Shown here: one piece after another, positions 1 to 12,104 of the stretch
Layout of the letters: each line of letters begins with the position of its first letter
Numbering within the stretch: position 1 is the first letter of the stretch
From: Cytobacillus firmus DS1
GTDB lineage: Bacteria; Bacillota; Bacilli; Bacillales; Cytobacillaceae
Assembly (NCBI RefSeq): GCF_000565285.1
Contig: NZ_APVL01000004.1
Location: forward strand, 186,001 to 250,000
DNA length: 64,000 nucleotides
Direction: 5' to 3'
Position numbers and translations under genes: made by a program
The notes under the pieces: model-generated
What the model saw: only the letters and a program-made list of their open reading frames with translations
Databases searched by the model: none
Told to the model about the DNA's origin: nothing

Positions 1-1
1 T

Positions 2-1623
2 GAATCGGAAACTCCATATTTCTATGGAACTTATGAAGATGAGAACGAATCGGAAGTAACCGGCCGCAAAAGTGTTGTCGTTCTGGGGTCAGGACCAATC
101 AGGATCGGGCAGGGAGTGGAGTTTGATTACTCAACTGTACACGCGGTATGGGCCATCAAGGAAGCAGGATATGAAGCAATCATCGTTAATAATAATCCTG
201 AAACAGTCTCTACTGATTTTAGCATCTCCGATAAGCTCTATTTTGAGCCGCTAACAATTGAAGATGTCATGCACATTATCGATCTTGAGAAGCCGGAAGG
301 TGTAGTTGTGCAATTTGGCGGACAAACGGCTATTAATCTTGCAGCAGATCTGGTAAAAAGAGGAGTGAAAATTCTCGGAACTTCTCTTGAAAACTTAGAC
401 CGGGCAGAAGACCGTGATAAATTTGAGAATGCCCTTGCAGAGCTGGGAATTCCGATGCCAAAAGGAAAGACTGCCCTATCTGTGGAGCAGGCAGTAGCAA
501 TTGCCGGTGAAATCGGTTATCCAGTGGTTGTCCGTCCATCATATGTACTTGGCGGAAGGGCCATGGAGATAGTTTATAAAGAAGCAGAGCTTCTGCATTA
601 TATGGAAAACGCTGTAAAAGTGAATCCTGAGCACCCAGTATTAATCGACCGGTATCTGACTGGGAAGGAGATTGAAGTTGACGCCATTTCGGATGGGGAA
701 AATGTGCTCATCCCGGGCATCATGGAGCATATTGAAAGAGCTGGAGTACACTCAGGAGATTCCATTGCAGTCTATCCTCCGCAAAACATTTCAGAGGCAA
801 TCAAAGACAAGCTTGTTGAGTATACCGAGAAGATGGCTAAGGGCCTTGGCATTATAGGACTCCTGAATATCCAGTATGTAGTGGCAAAAGGGGAAGTATA
901 TGTCCTTGAAGTCAATCCGCGTTCAAGCCGGACCGTTCCTTTCCTGAGCAAGATTACAAATGTGCCAATGGCCAAAATCGCCACGAAGGTTATCATGGGG
1001 CAAACTTTGGCTCAGCAGGGCTTCGGAACAAGTCTTCTGCCGGAGAGAAAAGGCGTGTTTGTAAAAGTACCGGTGTTCTCATTTGCGAAATTAAGAAGAG
1101 TAGACATCACTTTAGGGCCTGAAATGAAGTCAACCGGTGAAGTTATGGGAAAAGATTCAACGCTTGAAAAAGCCCTTTATAAAGGCCTTGTTGCTTCCGG
1201 CATGAAAATCCAGCCGTTTGGAACGGTACTAATGACTGTCGCAGACAAGGATAAGGAAGAAGCTCTGCAGCTGGCAAAGAGATTTGTATCCATCGGCTAC
1301 AGGCTAATGGCGACAAGCGGAACAGCTTTGTTCCTTAAAACTGCAGGCATTCCTGTAAAAGTGACTGGAAAAATCGGGTCAGAAGGGCCAAACCTTCTGG
1401 ATGTCATAAAAAATGGGGAAGCGCAATTTGTTATTAATACTCTAACAAAAGGAAAACAGCCTGCCAGAGATGGCTTCCGCATCCGCCGTGAATCAGTAGA
1501 AAATGGCGTGCCATGTCTAACCTCACTTGATACGGCAGAAGCAATTCTTCAAGTTATCGAATCAATGAATTTTTCAGCAGATGCGATGGATAAGCCAGAA
1601 GAAATCCGGGAGGCGGTTTTATC

Positions 1624-1627
<4 letters not shown>
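2..1627 (+). CDS. carB: Carbamoyl-phosphate synthase large subunit, C-terminal half (partial, 5' end outside window)
   Basis: Makes carbamoyl phosphate from bicarbonate, ATP and glutamine-derived ammonia for pyrimidine (and/or arginine) synthesis. The reading frame is open from base 2, so the start lies upstream; about 541 of roughly 1,070 residues are present. Visible are the linker [10 protein letters not shown], the second pre-ATP-grasp motif [15 protein letters not shown], the second ATP-grasp domain ([23 protein letters not shown]) and the C-terminal MGS-like allosteric domain. Because it is followed directly by pyrK, pyrD, pyrF and pyrE, this is the pyrimidine-operon copy (pyrAB in B. 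subtilis). Its stop overlaps the TTG start of pyrK. Confidence 0.96.
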
Positions 1628-4018
<2,391 letters not shown>

Positions 4019-4029
<11 letters not shown>

Positions 4030-4654
4030 GATAGCAGAAAAATTATTAGATATAAAAGCAGTTGCATTAAACCCAAACGATCCATTTACATGGTCTTCAG
4101 GATTGCGTGCTCCAATCTATTGCGATAACCGTCTTACATTGTCATACCCTGAAGTTAGAAAAGAAATAGCTGCTGGCCTTCAAGCAATCATTCTGGACAA
4201 ATTTCCTGAAGCAGAACTAATTGCAGGTACAGCAACAGCAGGCATTCCGCATGCTGCCTGGGTAAGTGACATTATGGGATTGCCTATGTGCTATGTCCGC
4301 TCCAAGGCTAAGGGCCATGGAAAAGCCAAGCAAATTGAAGGAAAAGCTGACAAAGGCCAGAAGGTTGTTGTTGTTGAAGATCTAATTTCAACAGGAGGAA
4401 GTGCCATCACTGCTGTCAAGGCTTTAAGAGAAGCGGGCTGTGAAGTGCTGGGTGTGGCGGCCATCTTCACATACCAGCTTGAAAAAGGCAAACAGTTGCT
4501 TGCCGAAGAGAAAATTGAAGCATATACACTGACTGATATTGAAGCTATGACAGAAGTAGCGGTTGAAAAGGGCTTTATCCGGGAAGAGGATATGAAGAAG
4601 CTGGTTGAATGGCGAAAAGACCCTGCTGAGTGGGGAAAAGTATTTCAGTTTTAG
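4019..4654 (+). CDS. pyrE: Orotate phosphoribosyltransferase
   Basis: Joins orotate to PRPP to give OMP; the gene follows pyrF out of biochemical order, as in B. subtilis. The 211-residue protein carries the PRPP-binding loop [12 protein letters not shown] (about residues 119-130) and the flexible-loop lysines [16 protein letters not shown] 4019 follows GGGAGGG at 4004-4010 and overlaps the end of pyrF by 11 bases. It is the last gene of the operon; a strong terminator follows seven bases after the stop. Confidence 0.96.
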
Positions 4655-4656
4655 TC

Positions 4657-4696
4657 AAATGAAAAAAGCAAGCATCGGAGCTTGCTTTTTTCATTT
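4657..4696. terminator. Bidirectional terminator between convergent pyrE and rqcH
   Basis: Perfect 17-bp inverted repeat with a six-base loop: AAATGAAAAAAGCAAGC, loop ATCGGA, GCTTGCTTTTTTCATTT. It has a run of T on the right arm for the + strand and a run of A on the left arm that becomes a T run for the - strand, so it can stop transcription from both pyrE and rqcH. It sits one base from the rqcH stop codon. Confidence 0.9.
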
Positions 4697-4697
4697 A

Positions 4698-6413
4698 TTA
4701 AAGGTTTTGTTTTAAGGACAGAATCGTTTCTTCATCAGGCGTAACGTAAACAGTCTGCTGATTGTCATATATGACAAATCCAGGTTTCGCGCCGCTTGGT
4801 TTTTTCACGTGCCTGACTTGTGTGAAGTCAACGGGTACGGAACTGGAATTGCGTGCTTTGCTGAAGTAAGCTGCGAGGGATGCAGCTTCAAGTATTGTAT
4901 TTTCTGAAGGCTCCTTGCTTCGGATCACCACATGTGAACCAGGGATATCTTTTGTATGCAGCCAGATTTCATCCCTTCCGGCTAATTTGTTCGTTAAATA
5001 ATCATTTTGCTTGTTATTTTTACCCACTAGAATTTCCGTTCCGTCAGTGGCAGTATAACGGTCCAGAACAGGCTTAAGATTTTGCTGTTTTTTGTTTCCC
5101 CGTTTCTGCCTTTCACGAATATAACCGCCTTCAGCAAGCTCTTCCCTTATTTCAGCAATGTCTCTTGTTGATGCCGTTTGTACTTGCTGAAGAAGGGACT
5201 CGAAGTATGCCGCTTCCTCTTCTGCTTTTTTAATTTGCCCTTTTACTGCAATAACGGCATTTTTTGCTTTTTGGTATCTTGTAAAATACTTTTGTGCATT
5301 CTCCGAAGGAGTCTTCTGCGGATCCAAAGGAATAATCACTGAAGCGCCATTTTCATCATAATAATTGATGACCTCCGCTTGCTTCATCCCCTTTTGAATC
5401 GCATAAATATTTGCCGTGATCAATTCCCCATATAATTGATGTTTATCGGCATTTTCTGCTTCATGAAGGGTTATCTTCAACTTCTCAATCTTCTTCTCAT
5501 TTTTTTCTTTCTCATTAACTATAAAACGTTCAAGATCATTGGATTGCTGTTTGACCCGGTCTCTTTCAGCTTTACCGAAATAAAAGCGGTCCAGCATTTC
5601 ACTCAGGGAATTAAACTCCCTGCTTTCCCCTTTAATATGCTGCAGGGGCAATAAATAAAAGCTTTCTTTATTTTCCCCTTCTGTAATGGCTGGCCTGATG
5701 CTATGGTCTTTCAGCAAGCCGATAAAATGCTGGAAACTCTTAGGAAGAGTTGTCCTGTTTACAAGACCGGCATGGTGCATCACTTCTTTTGCAAATAGCG
5801 GGGAGATTCCGGAGAAACCCGCCACAAGCTGTTTATCAACTTTCCCGCTGTTAAAATCAATCTTGCGCAGTAAAGCTTCTTCATCCGCCTCGAAGGGATT
5901 CATTTTATCCTGAGATGGAGGGAGTACATACTCCTGTCCGGGCAAAATGGCACGATGGCTATTAACGGCAAAAGAAACATGTTTGATGCTGTCGAGAATG
6001 ATGTTGCGGGATTTATCCACCAGCGTAATATTGCTGTGCCTGCCCATAATCTCAACAATCAGCTGTTTATAGGATGTATCGCCAATCTCATTCCTGCCTT
6101 TCACCTCAAACACGATTATGCGGTCAAGCCCGATTTGATGGACATCTTCAAGTATGTAGCCTTCCAGGTGCTTTCTTAATAGCATGCAGAACATCGGGGG
6201 TTCTGAAGGGTTTTCGTGTGTTTCATTCGTAAGCTGGACTCTCGCATAGCTTGGATGGGCTGACAGTAAAAGCCTGTGATTCTTCCCGTTTGCCCGCACA
6301 ACTAAAATGATTTCATTTTTATATGGCTGCTGAATCTTATTGATTCTGCCACCCTTTAAAGTATCTATAAGCTCTTTCGTCATAGCTCTTGTGAACAAAC
6401 CATCAAATGACAT
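4698..6413 (-). CDS. rqcH: RqcH, NFACT-family ribosome quality control factor (Ala-tail synthesis)
   Basis: Homologue of B. subtilis YloA/RqcH, which binds stalled 50S subunits carrying peptidyl-tRNA and recruits tRNA-Ala to add C-terminal alanine tails for degradation. The 571 residues contain the NFACT-N domain with D97-R98 (GLDRIIVF), which in the family are needed for tRNA recruitment, a central coiled coil (about 275-410) and the NFACT-R domain near 455-540 with [19 protein letters not shown] purine-rich site (AGAGGATG) precedes the ATG. It is one of only two genes here on the - strand and is convergent with pyrE; the sulfate-assimilation genes that separate them in B. subtilis are absent. 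Confidence 0.93.
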   Translation of the reverse strand: MSFDGLFTRAMTKELIDTLKGGRINKIQQPYKNEIILVVRANGKNHRLLLSAHPSYARVQLTNETHENPSEPPMFCMLLRKHLEGYILEDVHQIGLDRIIVFEVKGRNEIGDTSYKQLIVEIMGRHSNITLVDKSRNIILDSIKHVSFAVNSHRAILPGQEYVLPPSQDKMNPFEADEEALLRKIDFNSGKVDKQLVAGFSGISPLFAKEVMHHAGLVNRTTLPKSFQHFIGLLKDHSIRPAITEGENKESFYLLPLQHIKGESREFNSLSEMLDRFYFGKAERDRVKQQSNDLERFIVNEKEKNEKKIEKLKITLHEAENADKHQLYGELITANIYAIQKGMKQAEVINYYDENGASVIIPLDPQKTPSENAQKYFTRYQKAKNAVIAVKGQIKKAEEEAAYFESLLQQVQTASTRDIAEIREELAEGGYIRERQKRGNKKQQNLKPVLDRYTATDGTEILVGKNNKQNDYLTNKLAGRDEIWLHTKDIPGSHVVIRSKEPSENTILEAASLAAYFSKARNSSSVPVDFTQVRHVKKPSGAKPGFVIYDNQQTVYVTPDEETILSLKQNL

Positions 6414-6515
6414 ATCGGAACATCCTCTTCTATAATAATTACATTAGGTATACCTTATTCTTTCATTTATTGAATAAAAATCAAGTTTTAATGCTTGGTT
6501 TTTCTATTTGCAAGA

Positions 6516-6790
6516 CGCTTCCGCTTTTCTAATACTGTCTAGCTCCAGCGACTACCCCCTCGAGGTCACAAGCCGGACCTCCCAAAAAGGCAAAGGACGC
6601 CTTTCCGGGAGCCCCGTCTTGTACTTGTCGGGGGTGGGCAAGGCGCTTCCGCTTTTCTAATATTGTCTAGCTCCAGGCACCATCGGCTCGAGGTCATAAG
6701 CCAATCCGTCAAGAAGGTTAAAAAACAACCTTCATGCCGGCTCGTCTTATGCTTGTCGCCGATAAGCGGGCGCCTTCCGCTTTTCTAATA
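6516..6790. repeat. Two tandem ~128-bp structured repeat units plus a third partial border
   Basis: The border CGCTTCCGCTTTTCTAAT occurs at 6516, 6644 and, with one extra base, at 6771, giving a period of 127-128. Each border is followed by the box TGTCTAGCTCCAG and then CTCGAGGTCA. Between the borders each unit can fold: unit 1 pairs 6555-6559 with 6630-6634, 6568-6572 with 6618-6622, 6579-6583 with 6607-6611 and 6586-6591 with 6599-6604; unit 2 pairs 6682-6687 with 6758-6763, 6695-6700 with 6746-6751 and 6713-6719 with 6727-6733. The helices use different bases in the two units. No open frame fits. Repeats of this style are common in Bacillus spacers, but I cannot name a family with certainty. 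The rest of the 6414-7006 spacer holds nothing I recognise apart from the yloB ribosome site. Confidence 0.75.
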
Positions 6791-7006
6791 ATAATAGCAT
6801 TTTTTTGGACAGGGCTGAATATGCTTTCTTTAGAGTGAGATTGGACAACTCTGCCTTAATTTAGCAGAAGAGGATAGTAAGCCATTTGGCGCATTCTCTT
6901 AAAGTCTGGCCGTGAGTGCTTCCGGGATTCTTTTTTCGGTTTATTCCCTGCACCGGAGACACTCATGGCTTTTCTCAAACCACAAAGGAGGAAGTGTGAT
7001 GTCCGG

Positions 7007-9685
7007 ATGAAGTTCCATGAAATGAATGAAAGGGAGGTTGAGCAGGCCTTAAATACAGACATTAAGGCAGGCTTAACAGAGGATGATGTAAAAAAACGCC
7101 ACAAGCAATATGGCTTTAATGAATTGAAAGAGGGAGAAAAGCAGTCTGCTTTACTCTTATTTTTTAGTCAATTTAAAGATTTCATGGTTCTTGTTTTATT
7201 AGCTGCCACCTTGATTTCGGGGCTGCTTGGTGAATATATTGATGCGATTGCCATTATTGCGATCGTAATCATAAATGGGTTTCTGGGCTTTTTTCAGGAA
7301 AGGAAAGCGGAAAAGTCGCTAAGTGCACTTAAAGAATTATCCGCTCCCCAAGTGATTGCTCTTCGGGATGGGATATGGAAGAAAATCCCTTCAAAAGAAG
7401 TGGCGGTTGGGGATCTGCTTAAATTTTCCACGGGAGACAGAGTGGGAGCAGATGTAAGAATAGTAGAATCCAATAGCCTTGAAATTGAGGAGTCTGCCTT
7501 AACGGGAGAGTCGCTGCCTGTCCAAAAGAGGACCGGTTCCCTGAAAACGCCTAACCTCGCTATTGGCGATATGGAAAATATGGCTTTTATGGGTACAATG
7601 GTAACCCGCGGCAATGGATTGGGTGTGGTTGTCGGAACAGGGATGAATACTGCTATGGGACAAATTGCTGATCTTCTGCAAAATGCCGAAACCATGACAA
7701 CACCGCTTCAGCGGAGATTGGAACAGCTCGGTAAAATCCTCATTACGGCAGCGATTTTCCTTACAGTTCTCGTTGTTGCGGCAGGGGTGATGCAGGGGCA
7801 GGAATTATATACAATGTTCCTTGCGGGAGTCTCATTGGCTGTTGCAGCAATTCCAGAAGGGCTGCCGGCCATTGTCACGGTGGCGCTCTCGCTTGGTGTA
7901 CAAAGAATGATCAGGAAAAAGGCAATCGTACGGAAGCTTCCTGCAGTTGAAACACTTGGCTGTGCGTCTGTTATTTGTTCAGACAAAACCGGAACCATGA
8001 CCCAAAACAAAATGACTGTCACCCATCTCTGGAGCGGAGGGAAAGAATGGAGAGTAGATGGAGTCGGATATGAACCGCAAGGGCAGTTTTATAGAAATGA
8101 CAGCCAAATTGAGCCGAAAAGTGATAAAGCACTCCAGCAGATGCTGATGTTTGGCATGCTATGCAATCATGCAGAAATACAGCAGAAAAATAATGAGTTT
8201 GTGATTGATGGTGATCCAACTGAAGGTGCTCTCCTTGTAGCAGCCATGAAAGCCGGCTATAACAGGAGCAGTCTGCTAAATCAATTTAAGATTATTAATG
8301 AGTTTCCGTTTGACTCAGCCAGAAAAATGATGAGTGTTGTGGTAAAGGATCATAATGGGAGACAATTTATTGTTACGAAAGGTGCCCCTGATGTCTTAGC
8401 CGGAAAAAGCGAATCGGTTCTTTGGGAGGGAAGGCGGCAGATTCTGTCAAAGGAGCTTTATGGTGAAATTCAGGCAGCCATAGAAGATCTGGCTTCACAA
8501 GCATTAAGGACCATCGCGATTGGCTATAAAGAAATCCCATCCAAAAATGTCATTCTTGATGAAAAAGAGGCGGAGAAGGGATTAACTTTTATCGGGCTGC
8601 AGGGGATGATCGATCCGCCAAGGCCGGAGGTTAAAGAAGCAGTAAAGGAATGCAGGGAAGCAGGAATCAAAACGATAATGATCACAGGAGATCATGTGAT
8701 TACAGCACAGGCCATTGCCAAACAGTTGGGCATTTTAACAGAAGGTTCCAAAGTCCTTCAGGGCAAAGACCTGGCAGAGATGTCTGTAGAAGACCTTGAG
8801 GATGTGGTTGAGGATGTCGCAGTATTTGCCAGAGTATCGCCTGAGCATAAATTGAAAATTGTCAAGGCTCTCCAGAATAGAGGCCATATCGTTGCCATGA
8901 CAGGTGATGGAGTCAATGATGCTCCGGCCATTAAAGCAGCGGATATTGGCATTTCAATGGGCATTACAGGCACAGATGTTGCTAAAGAGGCATCTGCACT
9001 TGTATTGCTTGATGATAATTTTGCTACCATAAAAGCTGCGATAAAAGAAGGAAGAAATATTTACGAAAATATCCGCAAGTTCATCAGGTATTTGCTTGCA
9101 TCAAATGTTGGTGAAATTCTGGTTATGCTGTTTGCTATGCTTCTAGCCCTTCCGCTGCCATTAGTGCCAATTCAGATTCTCTGGGTGAACCTAGTAACGG
9201 ATGGACTTCCGGCAATGGCTCTAGGTCTTGACCAGCCTGAGGAAAATGTGATGAAGCGGAAGCCAAGGAGCCCTAAGGAAGGTGTTTTTTCAAGAGGCCT
9301 TGGCTGGAAGGTGGTTTCAAGAGGGTTTTTAATTGGACTTGTAACATTACTGGCGTTTATTTTTGCCTACCGGGCAAATCCGGATCATCTTGCTTATGCT
9401 CAGACAGTAGCATTTGCTACATTGGTATTGGCACAACTGATTCATGTATTTGATTGCCGCAGTGAAAAATCAGTGTTCTCAAGAAATCCATTTGGCAATA
9501 AATATTTAGTCTGGGCAGTCATCTCTTCCCTGATTTTAGTGCTGATTGTCATATATTATCCGCCGCTTCAGCCAATTTTCCACACTGTCCCTATTGAATT
9601 AGGTGACTGGTTTATGATCACTGGACTCTCAGCCATTCCAACATTTTTACTGGCTGGCACATTTTTGGCAAGAAAAACAAAATAA
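7007..9685 (+). CDS. yloB: P-type Ca2+-transporting ATPase (YloB-like)
   Basis: P2A-type calcium pump of the cytoplasmic membrane, 892 residues when started at MKFHEMNE, which matches the N-terminus of B. subtilis YloB; an in-frame ATG at 6965 is upstream of the AGGAGG site (6986-6991) and is rejected. Domains in order: N-terminal cation-ATPase domain, actuator with LTGESLPVQ, M4 with PEGLPA, phosphorylation site SDKTGTM (D326), nucleotide-binding domain with KGAPDVL, hinge with TGDGVNDAP and six C-terminal helices. In B. subtilis the enzyme contributes to calcium handling in sporulation and germination. The ribosome site is 15 bases from the start, with a three-codon ORF (ATG 6999) between them whose stop overlaps the yloB ATG. 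Confidence 0.93.
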   Translation: MKFHEMNEREVEQALNTDIKAGLTEDDVKKRHKQYGFNELKEGEKQSALLLFFSQFKDFMVLVLLAATLISGLLGEYIDAIAIIAIVIINGFLGFFQERKAEKSLSALKELSAPQVIALRDGIWKKIPSKEVAVGDLLKFSTGDRVGADVRIVESNSLEIEESALTGESLPVQKRTGSLKTPNLAIGDMENMAFMGTMVTRGNGLGVVVGTGMNTAMGQIADLLQNAETMTTPLQRRLEQLGKILITAAIFLTVLVVAAGVMQGQELYTMFLAGVSLAVAAIPEGLPAIVTVALSLGVQRMIRKKAIVRKLPAVETLGCASVICSDKTGTMTQNKMTVTHLWSGGKEWRVDGVGYEPQGQFYRNDSQIEPKSDKALQQMLMFGMLCNHAEIQQKNNEFVIDGDPTEGALLVAAMKAGYNRSSLLNQFKIINEFPFDSARKMMSVVVKDHNGRQFIVTKGAPDVLAGKSESVLWEGRRQILSKELYGEIQAAIEDLASQALRTIAIGYKEIPSKNVILDEKEAEKGLTFIGLQGMIDPPRPEVKEAVKECREAGIKTIMITGDHVITAQAIAKQLGILTEGSKVLQGKDLAEMSVEDLEDVVEDVAVFARVSPEHKLKIVKALQNRGHIVAMTGDGVNDAPAIKAADIGISMGITGTDVAKEASALVLLDDNFATIKAAIKEGRNIYENIRKFIRYLLASNVGEILVMLFAMLLALPLPLVPIQILWVNLVTDGLPAMALGLDQPEENVMKRKPRSPKEGVFSRGLGWKVVSRGFLIGLVTLLAFIFAYRANPDHLAYAQTVAFATLVLAQLIHVFDCRSEKSVFSRNPFGNKYLVWAVISSLILVLIVIYYPPLQPIFHTVPIELGDWFMITGLSAIPTFLLAGTFLARKTK

Positions 9686-9689
9686 AATA

Positions 9690-9698
9690 TGTTATAAT
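9690..9698 (+). promoter_or_regulatory. Candidate extended -10 promoter for the yloC-remA-gmk-rpoZ operon
   Basis: TGTTATAAT is a perfect extended -10 (TG-n-TATAAT) six bases after the yloB stop. A TTGGCA lies 22 bases upstream, too far to be a normal -35, so recognition would depend on the extended -10. The following 164-base leader to yloC shows no further feature I can support. Confidence 0.45.
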
Positions 9699-9862
9699 CC
9701 TTTAGGTAGTAGAGAAGAACTCTATTACCTTTCTTTTTTGCGCAAACATATAAATCTCCATCACTACATGATTTTTATACATAAACTGCACAGGCAACAT
9801 GCCGCTAACTGAAAGTAAGTGCTTTTTATAAGCTGTGCTTTTCCCAAAAGGAAGTGTGAGAA

Positions 9863-10735
9863 ATGGCAGTAAGCATGACTGGTTATGGCAGAAGCAAGAA
9901 AGATTCCGGGCAAGGCTCCATTACGGTTGAAATAAAAACTGTTAATCATCGTTTTTCCGAATTTCAAATAAGAATGCCGAGACAGCTGATGCATATTGAA
10001 GACAAAATAAAGAAAAAGCTTAATAGGCATATCAAAAGAGGAAGAATCGAGGTTTTTATCACCATTGACGGCGATGTCCTGGCCAGCAGGAAAGTAAATG
10101 TTGACTGGGCACTATTAGATGAATATTATCAATACATAACTGCAATTCAAGCAAAGTATCAAATTCAAACGGAACTATCCATCGGGGATGTCATTCGCGA
10201 AGAATTAATTAGCATAGAAGAAAAAGAGTCCGGCAATGAGGAAATGAGCCAGCTGGTCCTTTCTGCTGCTGAAGAGGCATGCCAGCAGTTAATGCAAATG
10301 AGGAAAGCAGAGGGCGATGAGCTGGAAAAAGATCTTCGCAGCCATCTTAGTCTTTTAAGCAATAGTGTCAGCAAACTGAGAGAGTATGCACCAAAGATTG
10401 CACAGCTTTACAAGGAAAGATTGCATAAGCGTATGAAGGAATTTCTTGATGGCCAGGTGGATGAACCGAGAATTTTGACAGAGGTAGCGGTATTCGCTGA
10501 TAAAGCGGATATCAGTGAAGAACTGATAAGGCTGCATAGCCACATTAGCCAGTTTGAGCATACACTTCAGCTTACAGATCCGGCAGGAAGAAAGCTTGAC
10601 TTTATTCTGCAGGAAATGAACCGGGAGGCCAATACGATCGGCTCCAAGGCAAATAGTGCAGATATAGCTGCCGAAGTGGTTGAAATAAAGAGTTTATTGG
10701 AAAAAATGAAGGAACAGGTTCAAAATATTGAATAG
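9863..10735 (+). CDS. yloC: YicC/YloC-family endoribonuclease
   Basis: Member of the YicC family (290 residues; about 291 in B. subtilis YloC), reported in other bacteria to act as an endoribonuclease that affects small-RNA stability. Typical family features are the N-terminal SMTGYGRS motif and the C-terminal DUF1732 region with KLDFILQEMNREANTIGSKA, which holds conserved acidic and histidine-proximal residues. First gene of a conserved cluster with remA, gmk and rpoZ. The role in Bacillaceae is inferred from the family only. Confidence 0.88.
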   Translation: MAVSMTGYGRSKKDSGQGSITVEIKTVNHRFSEFQIRMPRQLMHIEDKIKKKLNRHIKRGRIEVFITIDGDVLASRKVNVDWALLDEYYQYITAIQAKYQIQTELSIGDVIREELISIEEKESGNEEMSQLVLSAAEEACQQLMQMRKAEGDELEKDLRSHLSLLSNSVSKLREYAPKIAQLYKERLHKRMKEFLDGQVDEPRILTEVAVFADKADISEELIRLHSHISQFEHTLQLTDPAGRKLDFILQEMNREANTIGSKANSADIAAEVVEIKSLLEKMKEQVQNIE

Positions 10736-10795
10736 CAGTTGTTTAGATTCCGGATCTGGGGGTCAAACTAAATAACTGATGATTGGAGGACCCAA

Positions 10796-11059
10796 ATGTC
10801 AATTAAACTGATCAATATCGGTTTTGGCAATATAGTTTCTGCCAACCGGATTATATCAATAGTCAGTCCCGAATCTGCCCCGATAAAACGGATTATTCAG
10901 GACGCGCGGGACCGGGGCTCTTTAATAGATGCTACATATGGCAGGCGCACCCGTGCAGTTATCGTTATGGATAGTGACCATGTCATTTTGTCTGCCGTCC
11001 AGCCGGAAACTGTCGCGCACCGATTAAATGACCGTGATGAAATTATTGAGGAAGGGTAG
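10796..11059 (+). CDS. remA: RemA, extracellular matrix regulatory protein
   Basis: Small DNA-binding regulator (87 residues; DUF370) that in B. subtilis activates matrix operons (eps, tapA) and osmoprotection genes by forming an oligomeric ring that wraps DNA. The near-invariant core is present: [30 protein letters not shown] and [19 protein letters not shown] site at 10785 precedes the ATG. The gene keeps its usual place between yloC and gmk. Note that RemA is widespread even in species without the B. subtilis matrix genes, so targets here are unknown. Confidence 0.94.
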   Translation: MSIKLINIGFGNIVSANRIISIVSPESAPIKRIIQDARDRGSLIDATYGRRTRAVIVMDSDHVILSAVQPETVAHRLNDRDEIIEEG

Positions 11060-11069
11060 GATTTTATAA

Positions 11070-11684
<615 letters not shown>

Positions 11685-11687
11685 ATT

Positions 11688-11909
11688 ATGCTTTATCCTT
11701 CTATTGATTCTCTAATGACAAAGATTGACTCCAAATATTCACTTGTTTCAGTTGCTGCCAAGCGTGCCCGCAAGCTTCAGCTTAATGCAAGGCCGCAGCT
11801 TGAAAGATACAAATCACATAAAAATGTGGGCAAAGCACTTGAGGAAATACATGCAGACCAGCTTCATTACCGCCTGGGCGAAAAAACAGCCAATGAATCA
11901 TACGAGTGA
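11688..11909 (+). CDS. rpoZ: RNA polymerase omega subunit
   Basis: Small subunit (73 residues) that helps fold and anchor the beta-prime subunit. [20 protein letters not shown] followed by the AAKRARKLQ helix and GKALEEI is the diagnostic pattern. GGAGGTAG at 11671 is the ribosome site. A shifted-frame ORF over the same bases has no family match and is ignored. Last gene of the operon; a terminator follows. Confidence 0.94.
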   Translation: MLYPSIDSLMTKIDSKYSLVSVAAKRARKLQLNARPQLERYKSHKNVGKALEEIHADQLHYRLGEKTANESYE

Positions 11910-11918
11910 AATCGCTGA

Positions 11919-11949
11919 ATAACAACCTTTCAAAAGGTTGTTATTTTTG
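11919..11949 (+). terminator. Terminator after rpoZ
   Basis: AATAACAACCTTT, loop CA, AAAGGTTGTTATT followed by T-rich sequence; stem of about 12 bp starting nine bases after the rpoZ stop. Confidence 0.88.
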
Positions 11950-12025
11950 TTTGAGGTTTTATTAGATGAAAATTCACTGCTCTTCTTGCATAATAAAACT
12001 ATCATGAAAGCTAATTGTCATTAAT

Positions 12026-12065
12026 GGCCAGGCTTTATATAGAATTGATAGCCAGGCCGTTTTTC
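12026..12065 (+). terminator. Second hairpin with T run upstream of coaBC
   Basis: GGCCAGGCT pairs with AGCCAGGCC (one A-A mismatch in the middle) across a 15-base loop and is followed by GTTTTTC. It lies 40 bases before coaBC, so it could be a backup terminator for rpoZ or an attenuator for the next operon. The rest of 11950-12104 shows nothing else. Confidence 0.4.
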
Positions 12066-12104
12066 ATAGAGAAGAATTATTTTTGAGATTGGTGGGGTCA
12101 TATA

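Noticed and set aside
772-996. Long reverse-strand frames inside carB, fabD, smc, yloB and other genes
   Set aside because: They mirror codon structure of the forward genes, lack ribosome sites and show no recognisable protein families.
6516-6790. CRISPR array
   Set aside because: The spaced copies of the border are 127-128 bases apart with structured, related sequence between them, and there are no cas genes.
9665-9698. Standard -35/-10 promoter TTGGCA...TATAAT before yloC
   Set aside because: The spacing is 22 bases, outside the sigma-A range; only the extended -10 is kept as a candidate.
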